DNA from: an uncultured archaeon
GTDB lineage: Archaea > Thermoproteota > Nitrososphaeria > Nitrososphaerales > Nitrosopumilaceae
DNA: 21,362 bases
NCBI GenBank assembly: GCA_950073955.1
Contig: CATMRH010000008.1
Location: 1 to 21,362, forward strand
Direction of reading: 5' to 3'
Shown here: positions 6,672 through 14,713 of the stretch, piece after piece
Numbering within the stretch: the first letter of the stretch is position 1
Layout: each line of letters opens with the position of its first letter
Made by a program: the position numbers and the translations under genes
Notes under the pieces: generated by a model
The model's input: only the letters and a program-made list of their open reading frames with translations
The model's database searches: none
Told to the model about the DNA's origin: nothing

Positions 6672-7258
6672 AATTTCTAATCATTGACAACTATGATTCG
6701 TTTGTGTACAACATTGCACAGTATCTAGGAGAGTTGGGAGTTGAATCAGATGTTATTAGAAATGACAAAATAACATTAGACGAGATTAAACAAAAAAACT
6801 ATGATGCGATAGTAATTTCACCAGGTCCAGGAACTCCAGAAGAGAAGAAATACTTTGGAGTATGTTTAGATGTCATAACTAACATGGGACCAACCACTCC
6901 AATTCTTGGAGTATGTCTTGGACATCAGGGGATAATTCATGCATTTGGAGGAAAGGTAACAAATGCAGGATGTGTAAGACATGGAAAGACTAGTCCAGTG
7001 AATCATACTAATTCAGAACTGTTCAAGGGAGTAAGTAATCCATTTAGAGCAACAAGATATCACAGTTTGGTTGGAGACAAGACAATAATTCCAGATATAC
7101 TAGAAGTAACAGCTACAGCTGCAGACGATGGAGAGATAATGGCAATAAGACACAAAGAATATCTAATTGAGGGAGTACAATTTCATCCGGAATCAATTAT
7201 GACAGAAGAAGGCAAGAAAATTCTAGCAAATTTCATTAAACAAGTGGAAGAAAAATGA
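6668..7258 (+). CDS. trpG: Anthranilate synthase component II (glutamine amidotransferase)
   Basis: A 196-residue class I glutamine amidotransferase that releases ammonia from glutamine and passes it to TrpE. The catalytic triad is visible: C83 in GVCLGHQ, and H173 and E175 in QFHPES. The N terminus MKFLIIDNYDSFVYNI and the oxyanion segment SPGPGTPEE are typical of TrpG/PabA. Its ATG overlaps the trpE stop in ATGA, which points to translational coupling; AAAGGATG just upstream may be a ribosome binding site. It could also serve PabB if the cell has one, as in other amphibolic TrpG/PabA proteins. Confidence 0.96.
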   Translation: MKFLIIDNYDSFVYNIAQYLGELGVESDVIRNDKITLDEIKQKNYDAIVISPGPGTPEEKKYFGVCLDVITNMGPTTPILGVCLGHQGIIHAFGGKVTNAGCVRHGKTSPVNHTNSELFKGVSNPFRATRYHSLVGDKTIIPDILEVTATAADDGEIMAIRHKEYLIEGVQFHPESIMTEEGKKILANFIKQVEEK

Positions 7259-8295
7259 TCTCAAATTTAATTCAAAGATTGCAAGAGAAGACAGACCTTA
7301 CTTATGATGAGATGAATAATATCATGACAGACATTCTATCTGGAAATACAAATCTCCAAGAGAATGCAGAGTTTCTATCCAATCTAGCAGACAAGGGAGA
7401 GACAGATGACGAATTATTGGGAATGCTGGATATGATGCAGGAATTATCTCTAAAAATTGAGCCTAAAAATGCTGGAACCGTTATCGATATGTGTGGGACT
7501 GGAGGAGACAGGCTTCAAACCTTCAACATATCCACTACAGCATCATTTGTTGTAGCTGCGACTGGCGGAGTTGTCGCAAAGCATGGAAATCGTTCCACTT
7601 CAGGAGTTTCTGGAAGTGCAGATATTTTTGAGTATTTTGGATATGACCTAAATCAAGAACCATCAAAGATTGTAGAAATTTTAGAAAAACATAAAATTTG
7701 TTTCATGTTTGCACAAAAATTTCATCCAGCAATGAAACATGTTGGTCCAGCTAGAAAACAACTAGGCAAAAGAACAGCTTTCAATCTTCTAGGACCTCTA
7801 TCAAATCCAGCTGGAGTGAAAAATCAACTAATTGGTGTATTTTCTAATGAATACTTGGATAGATTACCTGCAATTCTAAAGAGAAGAGGAGGAGAAAACA
7901 TTATGACAGTACGTTCTGATGATGGAATGGATGAATTCTCTACTAGTGCAACTAACAGAGTATGTATTTTAAGAGATGGTAAAGTATTGATGAATGCAAT
8001 TGATCCTGAAGTGGTAGGATTGCATAAATCATCACTGAATGACATTCAGATTAGTACAAGAAAAGATGCAATAAAGTCATTTGTTGGTGTATTAAACAAC
8101 ACTGCAAACCAAGCAATGATTGAGACCACTGCACTAAATGCAGCAGGTGGATTAATTGTTGCAAACATTGCAAATAATTTTGAAGAAGGAGTAGAGCTTG
8201 CTATGAACACAATTAAAGATGGAAAAGCATTCAAAACTTTGGAAAACTTTGTCGCAGACACCGGAGACATTTCAAAACTAAAGGAGATGATATGA
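7255..8295 (+). CDS. trpD: Anthranilate phosphoribosyltransferase
   Basis: A 346-residue enzyme that joins anthranilate to PRPP to give phosphoribosylanthranilate. The PRPP-binding loop GTGGD is at 81-85, followed by TFNIST, KHGNR at 109-113 and GSAD at 120-123, all hallmarks of TrpD. FHPAMKHVGPARKQLGKRTAFNLLGPLSNP supplies the anthranilate-side helix and RTxFN block. The helical N-terminal domain (about 1-70) is complete. The ATG overlaps the trpG stop by 4 bases. Nothing is missing or fused. Confidence 0.97.
   Translation: MISNLIQRLQEKTDLTYDEMNNIMTDILSGNTNLQENAEFLSNLADKGETDDELLGMLDMMQELSLKIEPKNAGTVIDMCGTGGDRLQTFNISTTASFVVAATGGVVAKHGNRSTSGVSGSADIFEYFGYDLNQEPSKIVEILEKHKICFMFAQKFHPAMKHVGPARKQLGKRTAFNLLGPLSNPAGVKNQLIGVFSNEYLDRLPAILKRRGGENIMTVRSDDGMDEFSTSATNRVCILRDGKVLMNAIDPEVVGLHKSSLNDIQISTRKDAIKSFVGVLNNTANQAMIETTALNAAGGLIVANIANNFEEGVELAMNTIKDGKAFKTLENFVADTGDISKLKEMI
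8281..8291 (+). promoter_or_regulatory. Strong ribosome binding site of trpC
   Basis: AAGGAGATGAT closely matches the complement of the archaeal 16S rRNA 3' end (GGAGGTGATC). GGAG ends 5 bases before the ATG at 8292 and 8 before the ATG at 8295, so either may be the true start. Confidence 0.6.
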
Positions 8296-9071
8296 TGACT
8301 GAAAATATTTTAAAAAGATTGGTAATAAATTCTCAAGCTGCAATTGATGATGGAACATATGAGATAGATGCAAATCTCCAAAAATCAAGCAAGGACTTTA
8401 TTCAAATTATCAAGAATAACCCTCATCCAACACTACTTACTGAGATAAAATTTGCATCTCCCTCCTTGGGAAAGATTAGAACCCTCACAGACCCAGCAAG
8501 TATAGCAAGGCAGATGATTGCTGGAGGCTCAAAAGCACTATCAATCCTTACTCAACCCAACCTATTTCATGGCTCACCAGAATATTTCATGAAGGTCAGA
8601 GAAGCAGTAAACATTCCATTACTCATGAAAGATATCATGATAGAGAATGTTCAGATAGATGCGGCAGAAAAAATGGGTGCAGATTACATATTATTGATAC
8701 AGTCATTGTTTGACCAAGGATTTCTCAAAGAAATTGATGAGTTTATAGACTATGCTCATAAAAAAGAGCTAAAAATTCTCCTTGAAGTTCATACAAAACA
8801 AGAATTTGAAAATGCGTTAAAGACTGAAGCTGATCTTATTGGAGTTAACAACAGAAATTTAGATACATTAGAAATTGATCTAAAAACTACCGAGACAGTT
8901 CTAGAAGGATATGAAAAATCAAGACCCATTCTATCAGAGAGTGGAATTGAGACTACTGAAGATATCCAATATCTAAAAAAGTCTGGAGCAGCCGCTTTCT
9001 TGGTAGGTTCAAGCATTATGAAAAGCGATAATATTGAAGAACAGGTAAGGAAACTGGTGAAAGCATATTGA
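8292..9071 (+). CDS. trpC: Indole-3-glycerol-phosphate synthase
   Basis: A 259-residue (beta/alpha)8 barrel that closes the indole ring. Active-site residues are recognisable: E51 and K53 in TEIKFASPSLG, K113 in LLMKDIMI, E165 in ILLEVH, and N186/N189 in GVNNRNL. SESGI and GSSIM provide the phosphate-binding ends of the last strands. It is monofunctional: there is no fused TrpF domain as found in some bacteria. Two adjacent ATG codons (8292 and 8295) are possible starts; the first overlaps the trpD stop. The following trpB starts inside its stop codon, so no room remains for trpF between them. Confidence 0.96.
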   Translation: MMTENILKRLVINSQAAIDDGTYEIDANLQKSSKDFIQIIKNNPHPTLLTEIKFASPSLGKIRTLTDPASIARQMIAGGSKALSILTQPNLFHGSPEYFMKVREAVNIPLLMKDIMIENVQIDAAEKMGADYILLIQSLFDQGFLKEIDEFIDYAHKKELKILLEVHTKQEFENALKTEADLIGVNNRNLDTLEIDLKTTETVLEGYEKSRPILSESGIETTEDIQYLKKSGAAAFLVGSSIMKSDNIEEQVRKLVKAY

Positions 9072-10255
9072 AATATCCTAAGAACGGCAGATTTGGAGAA
9101 TTTGGTGGAAAGTATATTCCAGAAACTCTAGTTCCAGCCATTGAAGAGTTAGAAGAGAATTATCTTAAATTCAAGGACGATAAAACTTTCAAAAAAGAAC
9201 TAGACTACTATCTCAAAGTCTATGCAGGAAGACCAACTCCATTATACTATGCAAAGAATTTGTCAGAAAAACTGGGAGGTGCTAAAATCTATCTCAAGCG
9301 AGAAGATTTACTCCATGGTGGAGCTCACAAAATTAACAACACACTAGGTCAAGCACTTCTTGCAAAAAAGATGAAAAAGAAAAGAATCATTGCAGAAACA
9401 GGTGCAGGACAACACGGTGTTGCCACTGCAATGGCATGCGCTGCTTTAGGTATGAAAGCCGAAGTATACATGGGATATAAGGATACAATTCGTCAAAAGC
9501 TTAACGTATTTCGAATGGATATGTTAGGTTGCAAAGTTTATCCAGTATATTCAGGTTCAAAGACACTGAAAGATGCAATCAATGAAGCAATTCGTGATTG
9601 GATAACTAATGTAGAAACAACATATTATCTACTAGGTTCTGCTGTAGGTCCACATCCATATCCAGTAATGGTTAGAGATTTTCAAAGTGTTATTGGAAAT
9701 GAGATCAAATCACAGATGAAGAAAATTAACAGAACACCAGATAGTCTAATAGCATGTGTTGGAGGAGGATCAAATGCAATTGGGACATTCTATCCATTAA
9801 TTGATTCTAATGCAGAGATGATTGGGGTGGAGGCTGCGGGTAAAGGACTAAAAACAAAACTACATTCAGCAACATTATCAGCCGGAAGTAAAGGAGTCTT
9901 ACATGGCATGATGACATATTTACTTCAAGACAAAGAGGGACAAATTACAGAAACACATAGTATTTCAGCTGGACTAGACTATCCAGGTGTTGGCCCAGAA
10001 CACTCGTACTATAAAGATACAAAACGAATAAAATATCATTCAGCTACGGATTCAGAAGTAATTGATGCATTCTTGATGCTCACTAGAACAGAAGGAATCA
10101 TTCCGGCGCTTGAATCAGCTCATGCAATAGCAGAAGCAATCAAAGTAGCACGAAAAGGAAAGAAATCAGAATCAATAGTTGTAACGCTTTCTGGAAGAGG
10201 AGACAAAGACGTTGAAGAAGTACAAAATTATTTGAAGAGAAATGTCAAAGATTAA
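9068..10255 (+). CDS. trpB: Tryptophan synthase beta chain (TrpB1 type)
   Basis: A 395-residue PLP enzyme that condenses indole with serine. HKINN holds the Schiff-base lysine (K88); E110 in AETGAGQHG is the catalytic acid; GGGSN at 232-236 binds the PLP phosphate. GRFGEFGGKYIPETL at the N terminus, DTIRQKLNVFRM and YPGVGPEHS mark the TrpB1 class that pairs with TrpA, not the stand-alone TrpB2. The start is TTG at 9068, overlapping the trpC stop in TTGA. A GGTGA at 9056-9060 sits 7 bases before it and matches the anti-Shine-Dalgarno, and the residues encoded right after it are conserved in TrpB. The TTG therefore looks genuine, though a rare start codon for a highly needed protein is notable. 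Confidence 0.96.
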   Translation: MKYPKNGRFGEFGGKYIPETLVPAIEELEENYLKFKDDKTFKKELDYYLKVYAGRPTPLYYAKNLSEKLGGAKIYLKREDLLHGGAHKINNTLGQALLAKKMKKKRIIAETGAGQHGVATAMACAALGMKAEVYMGYKDTIRQKLNVFRMDMLGCKVYPVYSGSKTLKDAINEAIRDWITNVETTYYLLGSAVGPHPYPVMVRDFQSVIGNEIKSQMKKINRTPDSLIACVGGGSNAIGTFYPLIDSNAEMIGVEAAGKGLKTKLHSATLSAGSKGVLHGMMTYLLQDKEGQITETHSISAGLDYPGVGPEHSYYKDTKRIKYHSATDSEVIDAFLMLTRTEGIIPALESAHAIAEAIKVARKGKKSESIVVTLSGRGDKDVEEVQNYLKRNVKD

Positions 10256-11042
10256 AGAAAAGTTTGCCGAACTAGAGGCAAAAAATCAAAAGGCTCTGAT
10301 ATCATACATTATGGTAGGATTTCCAAATGAAAAAGCCACAATTACGGCTGTAAGAGGTCTAGTAAAGGGAGGAGCAGACATTATAGAATTAGGTTTTCCA
10401 TTTTCAGATCCTATAGCAGATGGTCCGGTAATTCAGAATGCAAGTACTATATCACTAAAGAAAGGTACTAAGATTTCCAAGTTTTTTAGCATTGTAAAAA
10501 AAATCAGAAAAGAAACAGACATTCCATTAGTGCTAATGACATACACTAACATCTTGTATCACAAAGGATATTCAAAATTTATCTCAGAAGCAAAAAAAGC
10601 AGGAATAGATGGATTCATTCTTCCAGATATGTCAATTGAGGAATCAAAAGAATATCTAAAAGCAGCAAAAAGTAACGCAGATACAATATTTCTGATATCT
10701 CCAAACACTTCCAATACAAGAATACAAAAGATTGCCAAAGTATCAACAGGATTCTTGTATCTTGTTGCAGTTTATGGAACAACAGGTGTCAAAACAGGAA
10801 TTAAAAATTATACATTAAAAGCAATCAAAAATGTAAAAAAACAAACCAAAGGAAAAACTCCCGTCTGCATAGGATTTGGAATCTCAACTCCTAAAGATGT
10901 AAAAAAATACATCAAAGCAGGAGCTGATGCAGTAATTGTTGGAAGTGCATATTTGAAATTAATTGAAAAAACTCCGCAAAACAAACTAGAATCAAAGATT
11001 ACAACTTTTACAAAAAGTCTTAAAAAACAAACTTTACTTTAG
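10242..11042 (+). CDS. trpA: Tryptophan synthase alpha chain
   Basis: A 266-residue barrel that splits indole-3-glycerol phosphate into indole and glyceraldehyde 3-phosphate, feeding indole to TrpB through the tunnel of the complex. The catalytic acids are E49 (DIIELGFPFSDP) and D60 (IADGPVIQNA). YLVAVYGTTGVKTGI is the flexible loop and following strand, and GFGISTPKDV plus IVGSAYLK form the phosphate site. The C-terminal half is lysine-rich. It overlaps trpB by 14 bases in another frame, a further sign of a single transcript. It is the last gene of the operon. Confidence 0.96.
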   Translation: MSKIKEKFAELEAKNQKALISYIMVGFPNEKATITAVRGLVKGGADIIELGFPFSDPIADGPVIQNASTISLKKGTKISKFFSIVKKIRKETDIPLVLMTYTNILYHKGYSKFISEAKKAGIDGFILPDMSIEESKEYLKAAKSNADTIFLISPNTSNTRIQKIAKVSTGFLYLVAVYGTTGVKTGIKNYTLKAIKNVKKQTKGKTPVCIGFGISTPKDVKKYIKAGADAVIVGSAYLKLIEKTPQNKLESKITTFTKSLKKQTLL

Positions 11043-11057
11043 CAGACTAAATACGTT

Positions 11058-11131
11058 AAAGAGGGGGCCAAGCACTCAAATGTTGGTGGTGGGAGTAATT
11101 TCAGTTATGGCCGCCATCTAGAAGTTCTCTT
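11058..11131 (+). ncRNA. Candidate structured RNA in the trp 3' region
   Basis: Nested complementarity is visible: AAGAG (11059-11063) with CTCTT (11127-11131), GGCCA (11066-11070) with TGGCC (11108-11112), and ACTC (11074-11077) with GAGT (11093-11096). G/C content is far above the surroundings. No clear TATA box precedes it, so it may be part of the trp transcript (3' UTR, processed RNA or terminator-like structure) and not an independent gene. The opposite strand also folds, so the strand is not certain. Confidence 0.35.
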
Positions 11132-11201
11132 ATTATTATTTACAAACAAAAATAAAAAAACAACCCCCAAAATATCTAAAACTCGTTAAAAAAACAAGAA
11201 A

Positions 11202-11208
11202 TTTTTTT
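11202..11208 (+). terminator. Poly-U terminator candidate for the trp operon
   Basis: Seven consecutive T residues, the only strong plus-strand T-run after trpA. Archaeal RNA polymerase commonly stops at such tracts. The 14-bp palindrome TTTACAATTGTAAA (11206-11219) overlaps its end. Confidence 0.4.
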
Positions 11209-11219
11209 ACAATTGTAAA
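11206..11219. repeat. 14-bp perfect palindrome upstream of pyrG
   Basis: TTTACAATTGTAAA equals its own reverse complement. CAATTG recurs at 11226-11231, and GATCGG at 11220-11225 pairs with CCGATC at 11263-11268. The group could bind a dimeric regulator of pyrG or be part of the trp terminator. Confidence 0.5.
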
Positions 11220-11328
11220 GATCGGCAATTGTCCAAACTATTGAATAACTAAATCGAGCCTACCGATCGTTCTTTCAACGTATTATTTTATACAAAACAT
11301 ACAAAAGACAGATACTTGTTTCATTAAT

Positions 11329-12930
11329 GTGCAGACGAAGTATATTTTTGTCACAGGTGGTGTGATGTCTGGCCTTGGAAAAGGCGTAACAACTTCCTCG
11401 ATTGCAAAATTATTACAATTAGCAGATCAAAAAGTCTCTTGCGTAAAAATAGATCCTTATCTAAATTATGACGCAGGAACAATGAACCCAATTGCGCATG
11501 GCGAAGTCTTTGTGACAGAAGATGGAGGCGAATGCGACATGGATATTGGAAACTATGAAAGATTCCTAAACCAAGATATTCTAAAAAGTCATAACATTAC
11601 AACTGCACAGGTATATTCTTCAGTAATTGAAGCAGAAAGGAAGGGGGAGTATTTGGGAGTATGTGTTCAGATAATTCCACATGTAACTGATGAGATCAAA
11701 AAAAGAATTAGAAAGATTTCCGAGGATGAAAAACTGGACTTTTTGATAGTAGAATGTGGAGGAACAGTTGGAGATATTGAATCATTACCATTTTTAGAGG
11801 CACTAAGACAGATGAAAGTTGAAGAAGGTCCACAAGGAGTAATCTTTGTTCATGTAACACTAGCTCCATCACTTGATGTAGTAGGAGAACAAAAAACCAA
11901 ACCAACACAGCACAGTGTTCAGGAATTAAGAAGGATAGGAATTCAGCCAGACTTTTTGGCAGTTAGATGTACATTACCATTAGAAGAAAAAACAAAGAAA
12001 AAGATTGCGATGTTTACAAATGTAGCAGTTAACGATGTTTTATCATGCCATGATGCAAAATCAATCTTTGAAGTACCACAGATACTTTATGATCAAGGAA
12101 TTATGGATTCAATGTTTACAAAGTTTGGAAAGGTTGGAATGGTAAATGCTTCATCTAATTGGGACAAATGGAATGAGATTGCAAATAACATGATTAACCA
12201 CGAAGACCAAAAAGTAAAGATTGCAATGGTTGGAAAATATGTTACACTTGTAGATAGCTATGTGAGCGTAAATCATGCATTAAAGCATGCAGGGGCACAA
12301 ATAGGAAAATCAATAGATATTGACTGGATAGATTCTGAATCAATAACAGATTATAACACACTATCAAACTATGATGGAATTTTAGTCCCAGGAGGATTTG
12401 GTACAAGGGGTTCTGAAGAAATTATCCAAACTGCAAATTATGCACGTGAGAAAAACATACCATATCTTGGAATATGTTTTGGATTCCAGTTAGCTGCAAT
12501 TGCATTTGGAAGAAATGTTTTGAATTTAGAAGATGCAAATTCAGCTGAGATTAAAGCTGATGCAAAAAATCCTGTAGTAGATTTACTTCCAGAACAAAAG
12601 GATGTTTCAGATATGGGTGGTTCTCTTAGATTAGGTGCAAATGAAATAACAATTAAAGATAACACAAATGCACAAAAAATCTACAATTCATTAACCATTA
12701 GTAAACGCCATAGACACAGATACGAAATCAATAAAGAGTATATTCCTGAATTTGAAAAAAATGGACTGATATTTTCAGCTGAAAGTGATGGAGGGAAAAG
12801 AATGGAAATGCTTGAAATTCCATCACATAAATTCTATCTAGGAGTTCAATTTCACCCAGAATTCAATAGTAGACCAGGATTTCCTGAAGAATCTTTTGCG
12901 GCATTTATCAAAGCAGCATCTGAAAAATAA
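11329..12930 (+). CDS. pyrG: CTP synthase
   Basis: A 533-residue enzyme that aminates UTP to CTP with glutamine nitrogen. The N-terminal synthetase domain (about 1-270) starts KYIFVTGGVMSGLGKG, the P-loop-like ATP site, and continues with KIDPYLNYDAGTMNP and HGEVFVTEDGGECDMD, signature blocks of PyrG. The C-terminal glutamine amidotransferase domain has the nucleophile C383 in GICFGFQ and H509/E511 in VQFHPEF. The start is GTG; a TATA-like TTTTATAC at 11286-11293 predicts a leader of about 13 bases. Its stop codon directly abuts the stop of the minus-strand NAD kinase-like gene, with no base between. Confidence 0.97.
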   Translation: MQTKYIFVTGGVMSGLGKGVTTSSIAKLLQLADQKVSCVKIDPYLNYDAGTMNPIAHGEVFVTEDGGECDMDIGNYERFLNQDILKSHNITTAQVYSSVIEAERKGEYLGVCVQIIPHVTDEIKKRIRKISEDEKLDFLIVECGGTVGDIESLPFLEALRQMKVEEGPQGVIFVHVTLAPSLDVVGEQKTKPTQHSVQELRRIGIQPDFLAVRCTLPLEEKTKKKIAMFTNVAVNDVLSCHDAKSIFEVPQILYDQGIMDSMFTKFGKVGMVNASSNWDKWNEIANNMINHEDQKVKIAMVGKYVTLVDSYVSVNHALKHAGAQIGKSIDIDWIDSESITDYNTLSNYDGILVPGGFGTRGSEEIIQTANYAREKNIPYLGICFGFQLAAIAFGRNVLNLEDANSAEIKADAKNPVVDLLPEQKDVSDMGGSLRLGANEITIKDNTNAQKIYNSLTISKRHRHRYEINKEYIPEFEKNGLIFSAESDGGKRMEMLEIPSHKFYLGVQFHPEFNSRPGFPEESFAAFIKAASEK

Positions 12931-13929
12931 TTATTTTATCTTTGATATTTCATAGATTTTCTGCCTAGCATCTCTGATTGAAACTTTCTTTTTGACATAT
13001 CCCTTTTTCAAAAGATGACTTAAGGCCATTCTAACAGTCCTAGCGGGAAGTAAGGTTTTGTTTGCTAGATCTTTTTGTGTCAATGCTCCTTCATACTCTA
13101 ATGTTTTTAGAAGTAATTTAGAGCTTGGAGGCATACTAAGTAACTCTTCAGCAAGATGTACTTTTTTTGCAAGAGCAGAAATTGCAGTAGAGTCTTTTTT
13201 GAGTCGAATGATTTTTGCATGAGGAAAGAATTGAGTACATTCAACAGTTTTGTTTACCTTGTATCTATCAGAACCATCAAGAATAACTTCACAATGTAGT
13301 CGAGCATAGATATCACTGATCTCAATAGAACTATCATTAGACACAATGACTGGTCTTCTAGTTACATCAAGAGAGTTTACAGAAATTATTCCAAACACAG
13401 CTGAATCTTGAAATAAGACAGGGCCACCAGCAGACATGGAATATGCAGATGAACCAATTGGAGTAGATACAATTATTCCATCGCTATTATCGTGCCATAC
13501 TTCTTCTCCATTGACACTCAGCGTATGTTCCATCAGCATAGCACTCTTTGAGGAAAACACTGCAACATCATTAAGTACTGGATAGACATTTCTGCCATCA
13601 ATTTTTACACCAAGTCGTGGAACCTCTTCAATAGTGTATTTTTGTTTTTTCAAGACGTTAACGTAAGAGGAAAATTCTCGAAGATCTATTTGAGCTAGAA
13701 ATCCACTTGCCTCACCTTCACTAATTCCCAATACAGGAGTAACAGTATCAAAAGTGCTATGAAAATAATTTCTAACGCCTTTATCACCCCCCAACACAAT
13801 AATGCAATCAGCTTGTTTATTCTTAGATTTTGATATTGTAAATGATTTGATTTCAGATTCATCTAGAATTTTTTTAATTGTCTTTGCTGCAGCGTCTGTA
13901 TTTCCAGAACCATAAATACCTATTTGCAC
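12931..13929 (-). CDS. NAD kinase-like protein with C-terminal winged helix
   Basis: The first ~250 residues follow the NAD/ATP kinase fold: a GGD motif at 47-49, G-I-S-E-G-E-A-S-G-F-L-A at 69-79, N120-D121 in place of the usual N-E, and DGIIVSTPIGSSAYSMSAGGP at 150-170, a close match to the family's central block. The usual GGDG reads GGDK here (K50), while the catalytic D49 is kept. Residues about 262-332 form a separate winged helix-turn-helix (SSKLLLKTLEYEGALTQ, LANKTLLPARTVRMALSHLLKKG), of the MarR/ArsR-like kind. It may be the cell's NAD kinase with an accessory domain, or an NAD(P)-sensing regulator. A minus-strand TATTTTTATT-like TATA (TTTTATTG near 13952-13959) is about 27 bases before the ATG. 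Confidence 0.85.
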   Translation of the reverse strand: MQIGIYGSGNTDAAAKTIKKILDESEIKSFTISKSKNKQADCIIVLGGDKGVRNYFHSTFDTVTPVLGISEGEASGFLAQIDLREFSSYVNVLKKQKYTIEEVPRLGVKIDGRNVYPVLNDVAVFSSKSAMLMEHTLSVNGEEVWHDNSDGIIVSTPIGSSAYSMSAGGPVLFQDSAVFGIISVNSLDVTRRPVIVSNDSSIEISDIYARLHCEVILDGSDRYKVNKTVECTQFFPHAKIIRLKKDSTAISALAKKVHLAEELLSMPPSSKLLLKTLEYEGALTQKDLANKTLLPARTVRMALSHLLKKGYVKKKVSIRDARQKIYEISKIK

Positions 13930-13989
13930 AGAAGAAAGAAACTATCCAGTGCAATAAAACGATATTGTCTTTGAAAAGACTAATGACAA

Positions 13990-14658
13990 TTACATGCCTA
14001 AAATTCTGCCTAGAATTATGTCTCCATAGAATAATTGAATGATAAACCCACCTGTAATTAACAACAAATATGGAATTCCTGGAGTAATCCAGGTGTTTGG
14101 TTTGGTACAGAATTCTTGATTTTCTGCATGATGCATAGCTAAATCGAATTTTTTCATACCATTTTCTGTTTTTTCTATAGCAAACCCAAATCTTGGATTT
14201 TTAGCTCTATATCCCATTAATATTGCAGCTGATTTCTTTGCAGTACTTGCGTCAAATTCTTCAAAAATATTTTCTCCTTTAATCTGAGCTATGACATTTC
14301 TCATTACATTAATCAATAATGGGATTACAAACAGTATTGCTGCATTTGAAAGTGTTGTAAACGGTGTTACAGCATTCTCACTGAATGTAACCATTGGCGC
14401 AATAACTGCTAATGCTATTAGTGCAAATGCATCTGCCCCTCCAAATAGTCCCATCCTCCACAATAAGATCACAAATGGTGCTATGATTAATGCAAATCCT
14501 ATTGTCAGTAAATTTGGAACAAGGTCAGGATCGATAAACAAAAGTAGAAATCCTACACTCCCAAATCCTATCCAATAATAATCGTGAATTTCTCTTTTCC
14601 GGATATCAATAATTGAACCTACAATTAACATTGTTAGTGCTAATGCTATTCCCATCAT
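13990..14658 (-). CDS. Archaeal prepilin peptidase (A24 family)
   Basis: A 222-residue polytopic membrane aspartyl protease that removes the leader peptide of type IV pilin-like and archaellin precursors. The two catalytic aspartates are D18 in IIDIRKREIHD and D76 in GLFGGADAF, a GxGD-type site. Hydrophobic helices are at about 3-18, 30-44, 50-68, 76-90, 100-118 and near the C terminus (200-215). The loop at about 120-195 is large and cytosolic in this family. Two ATG codons start it. No pilin or archaellin genes are nearby, so its substrates lie elsewhere. It follows the sugar kinase by 55 bases on the same strand. FlaK/PibD-like activity is the best guess. Confidence 0.88.
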   Translation of the reverse strand: MMGIALALTMLIVGSIIDIRKREIHDYYWIGFGSVGFLLLFIDPDLVPNLLTIGFALIIAPFVILLWRMGLFGGADAFALIALAVIAPMVTFSENAVTPFTTLSNAAILFVIPLLINVMRNVIAQIKGENIFEEFDASTAKKSAAILMGYRAKNPRFGFAIEKTENGMKKFDLAMHHAENQEFCTKPNTWITPGIPYLLLITGGFIIQLFYGDIILGRILGM

Positions 14659-14713
14659 TTTGTAATTTGTTGAAGCCAGAATAGATGTTAAAGGAATTTG
14701 TGTTCAAAATGGA

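Larger units (their letters stand above)
11043..11328 (+). other. Gene-free spacer between trpA and pyrG
   Basis: The 286-base spacer has three parts. 11058-11131 is unusually G/C-rich and can fold. 11133-11200 is A-rich with no evident signal. 11202-11328 holds a T-run, inverted repeats and the pyrG promoter. No tRNA, no convincing ORF and no C/D-box pair were seen. Confidence 0.6.

Noticed and set aside
11080..11121. 13-codon frame MLVVGVISVMAAI within the GC-rich element
   Set aside because: Too short to judge, and the opposite strand has an equally long 13-codon frame (MAAITEITPTTNI). The base pairing explains the composition better.
11221..11275. Possible tRNA-like fold before pyrG because of its paired GATCGG/CCGATC arms
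   Set aside because: No T-loop GTTC-x-A/G-x-x sequence, no D-loop and no acceptor stem of seven pairs.
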